Assembly (NCBI GenBank): GCA_913063285.1
Contig: CAJXXZ010000004.1
Span: 1 to 64,000 of the forward strand
Reading direction: 5' to 3'
Length of the DNA stretch: 64,000 nucleotides
DNA from: an uncultured bacterium
GTDB taxonomy: Bacteria; Pseudomonadota; Alphaproteobacteria; CAJXXZ01; 1604HC
A model generated the notes under the pieces. It was given only the letters and a program-made list of their open reading frames with translations, did not search any database and was not told where the DNA came from. Position 1 is the first letter of the stretch. Each line of letters begins with the position of its first letter. Below are positions 50,179 through 61,279 of this stretch, piece after piece. The position numbers were made by a program, and so were the translations under genes.

Positions 50179-52167
50179 GTGGGATGTAAAGTTGAAGCTA
50201 ATCAAGAGTATGATATAAATCTTGATTTACTAAATGATGTTCAAAAACAAATTATTCAAAATACTGAAAAAAATTTATTGGTATTAGCTGGAGCTGGTAC
50301 AGGAAAAACCTCTACCGTGATAGGAAAAATCACATATTATATTCAAAAAGGTATTGTGAAACCTCATGAGATAATAGCAACAACATTTACAAATAAAGCT
50401 GCAAGAGAAATGAGTGTACGTTTACAAGCTAAACTTGGCTCAAATGCAAATGCGATTTGGATAGGAACATTTCATAAATTATGCATATTAGTATTAGAAA
50501 AACATGCTCATCTTATGAATTTAAAAACACCATTACAAGTACTACCATATGATGATCAGCTACAAGTGGTACGAAAATTACTTAAACCTTATAAAAATTA
50601 TAAACCATCTCATGTTTTAGAAAAAATACAAAGAGCAAAAGAAACTGAAAAAACAAATTCTTTAGATGCTGTAGAATCAACTATACTTCGACTTTACAAA
50701 AAAGAATTAGAAACAATGGGTATGTTAGATTTTGCTGATCTAATGACTTATACAATTCAACTTTGGAGAGAATATGAAAATGTTTTACTTGAGTATCAAA
50801 ATAGATTTAAACTTTTATGTGTTGATGAATATCAAGATATTAATGAATCACAATATGCATGGATAAAATTATTAAATAATCAAAATACACAAATTTGTTG
50901 TGTTGGAGATCCAGATCAGGCAATATACAGTTTTCGTGGAGCAAATATAAAATATATACTTAGTTTTGAAGAAACATTTAATAACACAGAAATAATTCCA
51001 TTAGAACAAAATTATAGATCTACACAAAATATATTAACAGTAGCAAATACTTTGATTGAACATAATAAACGTCGAATTCCAAAGAAATTATGGACGACAA
51101 ATATACAAAATATAGATGTAAAAGTATGTGCTACTTATAATGATAAATTAGAAACAGTCAGTATAGCTAAAGAAATTATAAAAATTCGTCAAAATGACAC
51201 AAAAAGTTCAATTGCAATTCTTGTAAGAACAAGAGCTCAATTTTTAAATATTGAAGATTCACTTAGTAAAGAAAAAATACAATATGTAGTAACTGGATCT
51301 GTTCAATTTATGGATCGAGCAGAAATAAAAGATGCAATTTCATATGCTAGATTTTTATATAATCCATCAGATAAAATAGCCTTTACTCGTATGATACAAT
51401 CTCCAAAACGTGGTATAGGTGAGGTGATTTTATCAAGAATTTTTGATGATGATTTATTAGATAGTAATATAGAAAATAAAATGCAAAAAATGCTATCAAC
51501 TTTATCAGGTAAGGCAAAAGAAAGCATAAATAAACTTGTAAATCAGTTAAAACATTGGAGAAGTTTACTAAAAGTCGAATCTCTTCAAACTGTTCTTAAG
51601 CTTGTTGTACAAGAATCCGGTTTATACAACTCTATGTCGAATGAAAAACAAGCAAATTTACAAAACTGGTTTGATAGTTTAAGTAGTTTTAATTGTCTAC
51701 AAGATTATATTGAGCATCTTATGTGGCAAAACGACTCAGAAAATATTAATGATAATGCAGTAGAAATAATGACGATACATGCATCAAAAGGCTTAGAGTT
51801 TGACTATGTATTTTTACCTGGATGGGTATCAAACATATTTCCAAGTTCAAGAAGTAATAATATACTTCAAATTGAAGAAGAGCGACGTTTAGCATATGTA
51901 GCTATAACAAGAGCAAGAGAAAATTTGACTATATCATATGCGCTACAACAGGGACTTTTTACTTCAAAACCATCTATGTTTTTAACAGAGCTTGGCCCTA
52001 TTAAAGTTCAACAATTTGAAAATAAGACTCAATTTGCAATAGGTGATTTAGTACAACATCAACAACTTGGATATGGTAACATTACTGAAATTGGTATGCA
52101 GCATGCAAAAGTTCAGTTTTCATACTCATCTAAAATTGTAGAGGTAAAAAGTCTTACAAAAGCATAA
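50179..52167 (+). CDS. uvrD: UvrD/PcrA-type ATP-dependent DNA helicase
   Basis: 662 aa, GTG start; LAGAGTGKTSTVIGKI, TFTNKAAREM, VDEYQDIN, QAIYSFRGA, ASKGLEFDYVFLPG. Confidence 0.85.
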   Translation: MGCKVEANQEYDINLDLLNDVQKQIIQNTEKNLLVLAGAGTGKTSTVIGKITYYIQKGIVKPHEIIATTFTNKAAREMSVRLQAKLGSNANAIWIGTFHKLCILVLEKHAHLMNLKTPLQVLPYDDQLQVVRKLLKPYKNYKPSHVLEKIQRAKETEKTNSLDAVESTILRLYKKELETMGMLDFADLMTYTIQLWREYENVLLEYQNRFKLLCVDEYQDINESQYAWIKLLNNQNTQICCVGDPDQAIYSFRGANIKYILSFEETFNNTEIIPLEQNYRSTQNILTVANTLIEHNKRRIPKKLWTTNIQNIDVKVCATYNDKLETVSIAKEIIKIRQNDTKSSIAILVRTRAQFLNIEDSLSKEKIQYVVTGSVQFMDRAEIKDAISYARFLYNPSDKIAFTRMIQSPKRGIGEVILSRIFDDDLLDSNIENKMQKMLSTLSGKAKESINKLVNQLKHWRSLLKVESLQTVLKLVVQESGLYNSMSNEKQANLQNWFDSLSSFNCLQDYIEHLMWQNDSENINDNAVEIMTIHASKGLEFDYVFLPGWVSNIFPSSRSNNILQIEEERRLAYVAITRARENLTISYALQQGLFTSKPSMFLTELGPIKVQQFENKTQFAIGDLVQHQQLGYGNITEIGMQHAKVQFSYSSKIVEVKSLTKA

Positions 52168-52894
52168 TTAGCATAGTTAGTTTTAAAAAAATTTATAAAT
52201 TATTGTAACTTGTTTTATATCAAAAATAAGTATGATGAAATAAATTATATTTTTCTCAACTATAAAATATACTACATGATTATTAGCATATGTTAAATAT
52301 TTAAGCAATTTTATATAAAATAATTAAAATTTATGCATTAATATATTATATGTAGCTAAATATTGATGAGTAAAAAATATAATTGAAAGTAAAATTAGCA
52401 TTAAATTTATAAATTTATAAAATTCTATACAAAAACTTGATTTATACAAAATAAACTTAGTGTGTGCAAAATAGTTGAAGAATTGTATTTATAATTTTTA
52501 TGCGTTACATATATTTGCAGTACATATTTAAATCAATTATTTTTATACAAATGCACTTGTACCTACATATATTAATTTTTTAAAATAGAACTTTGTTTTA
52601 ATAAAACATTATGACATTTTGATATGAGTAAGTAAAAAATAGCAAAGTATACTTTTAGCTTAAATATTTTGATTAAAATTTATATTCATCAATTTAAAAA
52701 TATACCTTTTTAACGCAATTTACCTTTGATCAATATTTCATTTTTTAAATTTTATAAAAACTCTATTTATGAAAAAACGTATATTTGATACATTTCATAT
52801 ATTTCCATGTATTTTGTTTATGTTTTGTTAATAAAATAAAAAGAAATGAATTTATTGACCTAGCTTTAAATATAAATGTATAATTTGAGTTGTA

Positions 52895-54223
52895 ATGATT
52901 CCAAATTCAGCAACACAAAATAATTTAGAATCACAGAAAAGAGTTGTATATTCTGTAACTATAATAAGTAAAACAATTAAAGAGGTCATAGAGGGATCGT
53001 TTAATCATATATTTGTAAAAGGAGAAATTTCAAATCCAAAAATGTATTCATCTGGACATACATATTTTTCACTAAAGGAAAATGACGTATTACTTGAATG
53101 TATCATATGGCGTAATACCAAATTAACTTTTGCACCTGAACATGGCGCTGAAGTTATTTGCGAAGGTCGTATTACAACATATGCTGGTAGATCTAGATAT
53201 CAAATGATCGTACAAAGTGTTGAACATGCAGGTATCGGCTCACTACTCAAAATTTTAGAAGAACGAAAAAGAAAATTACAGCAAGAAGGTCTATTTGATG
53301 CAAAGTATAAACTTGCACTGCCAAAATATCCTCGTAGAATTGCATTAATCACATCAAAATCTGGAGCGGTATTACATGATATGCTTCATCGTCTTGAAGA
53401 GCGATTTCCTTGTGATGTCAAACTATACTCAACTCATGTACAAGGAGCAAATACAGCAAATGAAATAATATCAATTTTACAATCAATTTCACTTGATACA
53501 TTTTCTCCAGATGTAATAATCATCGCGCGTGGAGGAGGTAGTATTGAAGATTTATGGGAATTTAATGATGAAAAATTGATTCGAGCTGTTGTTGCTTCTT
53601 CAATACCTATAGTAACTGCAATTGGTCATGAAACTGATACAACATTAGTTGATTACGCATCATCTTTACGTGCTCCAACACCAACAGCTGCAATCGAGAT
53701 GATAACACCAAATAGATTTGATATATTACAAATGATAAATCAGAAGTTTGCGATATTAAAATCTAAAATTCAATACATATTAAGTTACATGAAGCATACT
53801 TTAACTTTAAAAAGCAAAGTGCTTTCACATAGAAGTAATTTATTTACGGTATACAATCATAAATTGCATAAAATATATAATCGATATTTACATAATAAGT
53901 CATTATATATAGAAAGAATACAAAAAATTCCGATAATAGCACAGCCTTCTATACACAAGTATATCACTAAACTAAATGTTGAATTTTCAAGATATAAAAA
54001 TTTATGTGAAAAATATTATCTAAGTTTAGAACGAAATTTATCACTTCAAAACACAAGGCTACAATCATATTCATATCAAAAGACATTACAAAGAGGATTT
54101 TCAATAGTACAAAATAGCAAAAATAAGCTCATCACATCCAAAAAAGATGCACAAAAAGAAACAAATATTAGTATTACATTTGCAGACGGCTCATGTAACG
54201 CAACATTATTAAATAATGATTAA
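52895..54223 (+). CDS. xseA: Exodeoxyribonuclease VII large subunit
   Basis: 442 aa; FVKGEISNPKMYSSGHTYFSLKE, RIALITSKSGAVLHDM, IIARGGGSIEDLWEFNDE, AIGHETDTTLVDYASSLRAPTPTAA. Confidence 0.93.
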   Translation: MIPNSATQNNLESQKRVVYSVTIISKTIKEVIEGSFNHIFVKGEISNPKMYSSGHTYFSLKENDVLLECIIWRNTKLTFAPEHGAEVICEGRITTYAGRSRYQMIVQSVEHAGIGSLLKILEERKRKLQQEGLFDAKYKLALPKYPRRIALITSKSGAVLHDMLHRLEERFPCDVKLYSTHVQGANTANEIISILQSISLDTFSPDVIIIARGGGSIEDLWEFNDEKLIRAVVASSIPIVTAIGHETDTTLVDYASSLRAPTPTAAIEMITPNRFDILQMINQKFAILKSKIQYILSYMKHTLTLKSKVLSHRSNLFTVYNHKLHKIYNRYLHNKSLYIERIQKIPIIAQPSIHKYITKLNVEFSRYKNLCEKYYLSLERNLSLQNTRLQSYSYQKTLQRGFSIVQNSKNKLITSKKDAQKETNISITFADGSCNATLLNND

Positions 54224-54266
54224 ATAACTCAACATTTTTGACAATAAATGTTAACATAATATAAAA

Positions 54267-55739
54267 ATGCGCTTTTCAATTTTACTTATATCATTTTTTG
54301 TTTTATACAGCACACTAATTGTTCGTATGATATACATACAAAATAATCCTTATAATATAACAAAACACGTACTTTCAACGAGATATAACATATATGATAG
54401 AAACAAAATTACATTAGCATATACACTTTACACAAAATCAGCATATATAAATCCTAGTCAAATTTCAGAACCCGCTCTTAGCTTATATGCTTATCATTTT
54501 CCTGACATGATTTCACAAATTATAGAAAATAAAAATAAAACATTTATATGGTTAAAGCGACATTTAACAAACGAAGAAATTACAAATATTTCCTCATTAT
54601 ATATTCCTGGCTTACATATTTGTAAAGATCAAAAGCGTATATATCCTCATAATCATCTAGGTGCTCATGTGATTGGATTTTGTGATAAAAATAATATTGG
54701 AAAACAAGGTGCTGAATATGCATTTCAACAAACATTACAAAAAAGTAATGTACATTTATCTCTAGATATTCGAGCACAATATATTTTAGATAATCAAATA
54801 CAAAAAGCTGTAGATTCATTAGAAGCTGAAGGAGGTGCAGGTATTTTAATAAATTTACAAGGTGAAATTTTAGCAATGAGCTCATATCCATTTGTAACAG
54901 CCGAAGATTCACAAACATTTATAAAACATATGAATCGCTGTGTCATACCATTTGAAGTTGGCTCTATACTAAAAATTCACAACATTGCTATGTTACTAAA
55001 TAGTAAAACAGCCACATTAAATACAGAATTTGATGCAAGAGGTACATTTAAAGTTGGTAGATTTGAAATTCAAGATTTATTTGGTCAAAATCGAATTTTA
55101 ACACTTCGAGAGTCTGCATTATACTCTTCCAACATAGCAACGGCAAAAAGCGTGCTTTTAGCAAACTCACAACTACAACGAAATTTTTTTGAAAAAATTG
55201 GCTTTATGCAATCATTAGAATGGATGCCTAAACATATTGCAAAACCACTACTACCAAAGCAATGGAGTGAATCTTTAATGATTACAGCATCATATGGATA
55301 TGGTATTGGTATTTCAGCTTTACATCTAATACAATCTATGCTGCGTCTTATTACAGGAACTAATATAAATATTAACATACAAAAATTTAACAGCGCTACA
55401 AAGTCAATTCTTTCAGATTCTACAGTCTCTCAAATTCGTACATTACTACAAGAAATTGTTGAAAAAGGACATGGCAGTAGAGCAAAAGTATCAAAATTAT
55501 CTGTTGGCGCAAAAACTGGTACAGCAAATATTTGTGTAAATGGAAAATATATCGAAAATCAAAATCATGTTTCATTTGTATCCGTTTTTCCAATTCAAAA
55601 TCCAAAATATATACTATTGCTACAAATGACAAAACCAAAAGTTCATAAGTTACGTTATGGAAAATATGCAACAGCAAGTAATGTACTTGGAGAGCATATT
55701 AAAAAATGCACTCATGATATTTGGTGTGTATTACACTAA
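54267..55739 (+). CDS. ftsI: FtsI-type penicillin-binding transpeptidase
   Basis: 490 aa; N-terminal TM; SILK (SxxK), YSSN (SxN) and GAKTGTAN (KTG) motifs. Confidence 0.8.
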   Translation: MRFSILLISFFVLYSTLIVRMIYIQNNPYNITKHVLSTRYNIYDRNKITLAYTLYTKSAYINPSQISEPALSLYAYHFPDMISQIIENKNKTFIWLKRHLTNEEITNISSLYIPGLHICKDQKRIYPHNHLGAHVIGFCDKNNIGKQGAEYAFQQTLQKSNVHLSLDIRAQYILDNQIQKAVDSLEAEGGAGILINLQGEILAMSSYPFVTAEDSQTFIKHMNRCVIPFEVGSILKIHNIAMLLNSKTATLNTEFDARGTFKVGRFEIQDLFGQNRILTLRESALYSSNIATAKSVLLANSQLQRNFFEKIGFMQSLEWMPKHIAKPLLPKQWSESLMITASYGYGIGISALHLIQSMLRLITGTNININIQKFNSATKSILSDSTVSQIRTLLQEIVEKGHGSRAKVSKLSVGAKTGTANICVNGKYIENQNHVSFVSVFPIQNPKYILLLQMTKPKVHKLRYGKYATASNVLGEHIKKCTHDIWCVLH

Positions 55740-55962
55740 TTTTATAAATCATTGTAATTTTATTAAATAAGTTGTTGATGTTCATATTTTCAATATACAC
55801 AAAATACACACTATTATAAATTATAAGCTGAAAAGTGTACAAATTATATGATATAAAATGCGAAACAAAATTTACTTGAAAAATATATTAGAAATGTGTA
55901 CTTGTTATATTTTACTGTGTACCAAACTATTTTATCTTTTTACATCATTTATGCACTATATT

Positions 55963-56838
55963 TCATAACCAGACATTCCAACCTAAAAATAATAGATTTT
56001 TATCTAAAAATGGTATGATTCTTTCTGATTCAACTAATTTTATATTAAAATGAATAGTAATCATTTTTGGTAAATATAAATGTAAAATATTTAATATACG
56101 CGCTCTATACTGCTGCTTTGGTAGTAATTTACAATACTCCTCATACGAATTACATTCTATATGTAATCTAATTCCATCGGTTATAACTTTGGCAAATTTT
56201 CCAAGAAATATATTTTGTAAATTACAAGCTAATTTAGCTTGATTTACTTCATCTATTTTATATTTTGCAGAAACAAAACGCTCTACTTTAACTCTTAAAG
56301 ATGGAAATAAAATTTTCATTAATTTTATAACTCCATATATATTATGTGGTTTTGACCAAAATAATGCAGCTACACTTAATATATTTCTGCGTACAAATTT
56401 ACTTTTTGTAATATCACCAACAGAACTAAGACTTTTTAATATATTTAAACTTAACTTATCACCAAGTGCTGGATTATACTTTTTTTCAATTCTATATAAA
56501 TTTTGAGCTAATCTATGATTAAAAATATTTAAAAAATCAATTAAAACTCTATCTCCATTTTTAGCTCGAATAGCAGCGTCTTCTGTATATGAAAAAGGCA
56601 TGCTTCCTTGTATTCCAAGAATTCCAATACAATTTAAGCATAATACTATACGTGATTTTTTAATAGAAATAGAATGAATATCACGTCCTGAACTACTTAA
56701 CTTTACATTTCCTTCAAAAGATAAAATATCAGATGAAATGTTTGTTAAATTTTTACCCACATACTGCTCAATAATTCTCATAATTTGAATAAATGAAAAA
56801 TTTTGTGGTTTCTTTTGAATTTTAGTTAAAAAATTCAT
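55963..56838 (-). CDS. tssG: Type VI secretion baseplate protein TssG
   Basis: 291 aa; GIQGSMPFSYTEDA...DFLNIFNHRLAQNLYRIEKKY; follows tssF with overlap. Confidence 0.8.
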   Translation of the reverse strand: MNFLTKIQKKPQNFSFIQIMRIIEQYVGKNLTNISSDILSFEGNVKLSSSGRDIHSISIKKSRIVLCLNCIGILGIQGSMPFSYTEDAAIRAKNGDRVLIDFLNIFNHRLAQNLYRIEKKYNPALGDKLSLNILKSLSSVGDITKSKFVRRNILSVAALFWSKPHNIYGVIKLMKILFPSLRVKVERFVSAKYKIDEVNQAKLACNLQNIFLGKFAKVITDGIRLHIECNSYEEYCKLLPKQQYRARILNILHLYLPKMITIHFNIKLVESERIIPFLDKNLLFLGWNVWL

Positions 56839-58561
56839 TATCTATCACCCTCTTTTGCGGCTCATGCATTGAATTCATTGAATATAGAGTCACTTCAGTT
56901 ACAAAATAAAAATCTATACATTTTGATAAAATATTCATCCAAATATATCCTAATAAAAATGTTGTGTGCGTATCTTTTACAGTTAATTTTATAGATAATT
57001 TTGGACATGTACCTTGCCATTTCTCATACTTACCAAAATGTGTAATTTTCTTTTCATATGTCAAAGAATGTAAAATATTTTTATAATTAGCATGCTTACT
57101 ATAGTTATATAATTGTGTAACATCATTTAAAATTTGAATATTTTTTTCATGAAATACTATATTTTGATGACTAAGATTCATATGCGAGATTAATTGCCAA
57201 TGTTTTTGCTTTTTTGAATTATTACTAATATATTTTGTAGGATATTGTAAATTAATTGCATTTAATCCAATAATACTACCAATCTCAAATTCTGTATATG
57301 GCGCAATTTCTTCACAAAGTCTATAATTTGAACTTAATGTTCTGGCATATAAAATTTCATCATTTTGCTGTAAGAAATTAAAATTTTCTTTAAATAATGA
57401 AACGTAAACTTCTTCATTTTCATAATCTGCATACCAAAACATATCAACATCAGATTCTTTTGGTTCAAAGTATGAATAATATTCAATTTCTTGACCTGTT
57501 TTTTGATCGTAAGAAAACATATTACATATTTTATAAATTGCAAAGTTCTCACTATTTAAATCTGAAGTAAGCAAATATTTTTCTTGTTCATTTGAAATAT
57601 AAATTGGATTAGAAACTTTTTCAAATAAATTTATCGTAGGCACACAATTTATCTTTAAAGCATCCTGAGCAATAGGAGTATTAAATGGTTTTGCGCTTTT
57701 ACTTAATGGAATTATTAATATTGCTTCATCTTGATTGAAAATATTGTTAAATAATAAATCAAAAAATAAAAATTTTTCAGGAAAAATGCTATACTCCATC
57801 AATAATCTGTAATGATCTGCAGCTCCATTATCTGGTAATAATGACTCTTCATCACTTAAAGTGTTATATTCAATCTCTCCTACTGAATGCATAAATAAAG
57901 CGTTATAGCTTAAATCAGTCAAAAAAATTGGTGTATTTTTCTCTACATCATAACATAGAATCATTTTCAATAAACTTTCGGCAATATTTAGATTTGCATC
58001 AATATAAATTGAGGTTTTTGTATTCTTATTTAATGATTTTAATTGATTTACATGTAATGCCAAAGCCCATTCAAATTTTATCAAATCTTTTAAATTAGTA
58101 TCTTCTGCTCTTACATAATTTGTACTTATAATTTTCAAAGGAGATAAATGTAAATTTTTAATTGTTGAAAATGTAACTTTAGTTTGCTGATACATTCTAG
58201 TGAAAGTTGTATTTTTAGGTACAACTTGATTAATCAATGTTTTAAACATCTTTTCATCAATTTGCATATTCATCACAACACATGATGGAATTGAATTTAC
58301 AAATTGCGGATATAAAGCACTTAAAAACATTGTACTAATTTTTGAAAATTTATCATTTAAATTGTACTGTAAGCGTGCATCCAAAAATGCAAAACTTTCA
58401 AGTAATCGTTGAACATCTGGATCACTTGTACCTCTTGATGAAAAATTTAGAGCAGATGCAACAAATGGATATTCCTTTGAAAATTTTTCTCCTTCTTCGT
58501 TTAAATAATTCATCGACTGTTGAAAATATGCATATAATTCTTCTTTTGATGGAGTGCTCAC
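56822..58561 (-). CDS. tssF: Type VI secretion baseplate protein TssF
   Basis: 579 aa; DPDVQRLLESFAFLDARLQYNLNDKFSKISTMFLSALYPQFVNSIPSCVVMNM (TssF/VasA N-terminus). Confidence 0.85.
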   Translation of the reverse strand: MSTPSKEELYAYFQQSMNYLNEEGEKFSKEYPFVASALNFSSRGTSDPDVQRLLESFAFLDARLQYNLNDKFSKISTMFLSALYPQFVNSIPSCVVMNMQIDEKMFKTLINQVVPKNTTFTRMYQQTKVTFSTIKNLHLSPLKIISTNYVRAEDTNLKDLIKFEWALALHVNQLKSLNKNTKTSIYIDANLNIAESLLKMILCYDVEKNTPIFLTDLSYNALFMHSVGEIEYNTLSDEESLLPDNGAADHYRLLMEYSIFPEKFLFFDLLFNNIFNQDEAILIIPLSKSAKPFNTPIAQDALKINCVPTINLFEKVSNPIYISNEQEKYLLTSDLNSENFAIYKICNMFSYDQKTGQEIEYYSYFEPKESDVDMFWYADYENEEVYVSLFKENFNFLQQNDEILYARTLSSNYRLCEEIAPYTEFEIGSIIGLNAINLQYPTKYISNNSKKQKHWQLISHMNLSHQNIVFHEKNIQILNDVTQLYNYSKHANYKNILHSLTYEKKITHFGKYEKWQGTCPKLSIKLTVKDTHTTFLLGYIWMNILSKCIDFYFVTEVTLYSMNSMHEPQKRVIDNEFFN

Positions 58562-58604
58562 TTATCATAAATTACTAATAATACTTAAAAATTTATGAAT
58601 TTTT

Positions 58605-59405
58605 ATGATAGTGTATATCATGAAATGTATATCACAAGCGGCAAATTATCTTAACATTACTTATGATGATGCTCGCTCTCTTTTTCTAAAAACGTTTGAC
58701 ATTTCTCTTACTCAATTTCAATCATTTCAACCAAACTTAGTACAAGTTAAATATTGGCAACATGTAGTATCACTTTTAAAGTTACAAATTCCAATTAATC
58801 GTATATTAAACAGACAGTTTTTTTGGAAAAATGAGTTTATTCTTTCTGCATTTGTTCTTGCTCCTAGATTTGAAACGGAATACATAGTCAAAATTGCTCT
58901 ACAGATTTATAATGATAAAAGCCCATCTCAAATTCTTGATATAGGAGTAGGTTCTGGATGTATTTTACTAAGTTTGGCACAGAAGTTTTACCATGCAATA
59001 AGTACTGGTGTAGATATATCTCAATATGCAATTCAAAATGCAGCATATAATGCATCATTACTTAAAATCACATGTAACTTGCATCATATTTCATATGAAA
59101 AATTTTTACAAAATCATAAAAATGATCATTTTGATCTCATTATCTGTAATCCTCCATATATTACTAACATTAATGATGTGCATATTTCAGCAATGTATGA
59201 TCCTCCAATTGCTCTTTTTGGTAACATATTAACGTATATACAAATAATTCAAAATCTTCCATCATTTTGCCATTTTATAGCAGAGGTTCCTGTAAATTTA
59301 GTTGTTGATATTAAGTCATTAATAACCAATTATAAAATACAAGTTTTTAACACAAATCATGATAAAATAAAAATTTTAGTCATTACAAATATTAATAAAT
59401 CTTAA
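58605..59405 (+). CDS. prmC: Release factor glutamine methyltransferase
   Basis: 266 aa (likely start at MKCISQAAN, 58620); APRFETEYIV, ILDIGVGSGCILLSLA, LIICNPPYI. Confidence 0.85.
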   Translation: MIVYIMKCISQAANYLNITYDDARSLFLKTFDISLTQFQSFQPNLVQVKYWQHVVSLLKLQIPINRILNRQFFWKNEFILSAFVLAPRFETEYIVKIALQIYNDKSPSQILDIGVGSGCILLSLAQKFYHAISTGVDISQYAIQNAAYNASLLKITCNLHHISYEKFLQNHKNDHFDLIICNPPYITNINDVHISAMYDPPIALFGNILTYIQIIQNLPSFCHFIAEVPVNLVVDIKSLITNYKIQVFNTNHDKIKILVITNINKS

Positions 59406-59536
59406 TTTTGTAAGCATTTTTTAGTAAAAATTAGTATGTAAAATATGTAAATTAATTTTTTATCAAACACTGAATTATCATCTTATTATATTGTAAACTT
59501 GCATTAATTAACATCTTTTGCTTCAATGAGTATAAT

Positions 59537-60205
59537 ATGTTTAAAGGTCGTGGAATAATTAAAATATCAGGTTCATATTTTGAGAGTAATGATGATGAAC
59601 TTGAAAGTTCTCTAAAAATCATAATTGATCAAAAATTTCATGAAAAAATTATTTTTATGGTTGGAGGAGGAAATATAGTTCGAGGACGTAGCACAACAAA
59701 AGGCATGCAAAGAACCTATATGGATCGCATAGGTATGCTAAGTACCGAAATTAACGCATTGAGACTATCAAATTTATTATATAATCTACGAAATAGCAGT
59801 ATTATAATGTCTTCACATGGATCATCTGATTTTGTAAGAAAATATAATGTACCTATTCTAGAAAGATATAATAAGGATGGATATTCAATAATTTTATCTG
59901 GAGGTTTAGGTTGTGGTTACATAAGCACAGATACAGCTCTTGTAATAAGAGCATTAGAGTTAGAGTGTCAATGGGTAGCAAAAATTTGTAAAGTAGGTGG
60001 TGTTTTTGAGTCTGATCCACGTTATGATGGTTCAGCGAAAATGATTGAAGAGTTAACTTATCAGAAAGCATTACAATATGATGCGTATGATAAAAATGCA
60101 ATACTATATGCTCAAGAACATAATTTGCCATTTTCCATTATTTCTCTTAATGCCTTTGTAAATAAAATGCTTGATAAGAATGTACAATTTACTCAGATAT
60201 TCTAG
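59537..60205 (+). CDS. pyrH: UMP kinase
   Basis: 222 aa; FMVGGGNIVRG, RTYMDRIGMLSTEINALRL, ILSGGLGCGYISTDTALVIRALEL. Confidence 0.88.
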   Translation: MFKGRGIIKISGSYFESNDDELESSLKIIIDQKFHEKIIFMVGGGNIVRGRSTTKGMQRTYMDRIGMLSTEINALRLSNLLYNLRNSSIIMSSHGSSDFVRKYNVPILERYNKDGYSIILSGGLGCGYISTDTALVIRALELECQWVAKICKVGGVFESDPRYDGSAKMIEELTYQKALQYDAYDKNAILYAQEHNLPFSIISLNAFVNKMLDKNVQFTQIF

Positions 60206-60373
60206 TAACATTTAATACTATCAAGTTAAAATTTCAATTTATTAAAAATTAATACTTAATAAAATATTTATATATATAAACTGCAAATGCTCAAATTTAC
60301 TTTAAATATAAGCTCTATAAAAAAATTTTATCATTTTTTAAAGCACACATGCTATCGTTGAATAGAGGTAAAA

Positions 60374-60811
60374 ATGCACATTATACTACAAATATTTATT
60401 ATTCTACTTTTATCTAGCTGTTCTAAATCAGAAAAAGATGTTAATATTACAGAACCGGAATCAACAGTAGAAGAAATTACTACAGTATCAGATAAAAAAA
60501 TAACACATACTGTATATTTTGAATTTGATTCTGATGAAATTACAAATGAAGAGCAGAAAAAACTATCACAATTGATAAAAAAAGTATCAGAATATGATTA
60601 TTTTATAACATTTGAAGGACATACAGATAATAGAGGATCTGAAGCATATAATGAAAAATTATCTGAACGTCGAGCTAAATCTGTACAAAATTTTATTAAT
60701 CAATATAAAAATGTAAAAATAATAGCATATGGTGAAAAAGTTTTGCCTGGAGGAGCTGATAATCATGCAGCAAATAGAATAGTTACAATAAAACTGGATC
60801 AAATTGATTAA
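60374..60811 (+). CDS. pal: Pal-like OmpA-family lipoprotein
   Basis: 145 aa; LLLSSC lipobox; VYFEFDSDEI; FEGHTDNRGSEAYNEKLSERRAKSVQNF. Confidence 0.82.
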   Translation: MHIILQIFIILLLSSCSKSEKDVNITEPESTVEEITTVSDKKITHTVYFEFDSDEITNEEQKKLSQLIKKVSEYDYFITFEGHTDNRGSEAYNEKLSERRAKSVQNFINQYKNVKIIAYGEKVLPGGADNHAANRIVTIKLDQID

Positions 60812-60878
60812 TAATGTATATAAATAATATTGCAACTTAATTTAAACTATGATATTAGATTCATGTTTGGAGGAATAT

Positions 60879-61274
60879 ATGAAAAACATTTACGGAATAT
60901 TGTTACTATCATCTTTATTTTTTGCAGGATGTGGAAAATCTGATGATAAATCTATGGAAAAAGTTGAGCATGCAGATATATCAGTACCGTGTCAGGTTAT
61001 TTTACAGGTACCTAAGTCTGGAAAATTAGACAATAAAATGAAGGCTAAACTAGCAAATATGGTAAAGCAGAATCAGATTTCTGAAGATTCTACTATAAAA
61101 CTATCTTGCTATGGAGCAGTATCAGAAAATCCATTTCCTACATTTACTAAAAGTATAAAGACTTACTTAAAAGCAATTGGAGCTCCACATCAAATATCAA
61201 TAGAAAGAAAAAAATCAGAAAATACAGCTCTTAAAGGTCGTTGTGTAGTTGTAGAAATTGTTAAAAAATCTTGA
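60879..61274 (+). CDS. Putative lipoprotein, unknown function
   Basis: MKNIYGILLLSSLFFAGCGKSDD lipobox; start moved 10 codons downstream of the track ORF start at 60849. Confidence 0.65.
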   Translation: MKNIYGILLLSSLFFAGCGKSDDKSMEKVEHADISVPCQVILQVPKSGKLDNKMKAKLANMVKQNQISEDSTIKLSCYGAVSENPFPTFTKSIKTYLKAIGAPHQISIERKKSENTALKGRCVVVEIVKKS

Positions 61275-61279
61275 TTAAT

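Noticed and set aside
54580-55677. Minus-strand ORFs inside ftsI (54580-54918, 55085-55378, 55420-55677)
   Set aside because: Antisense to a motif-supported PBP gene
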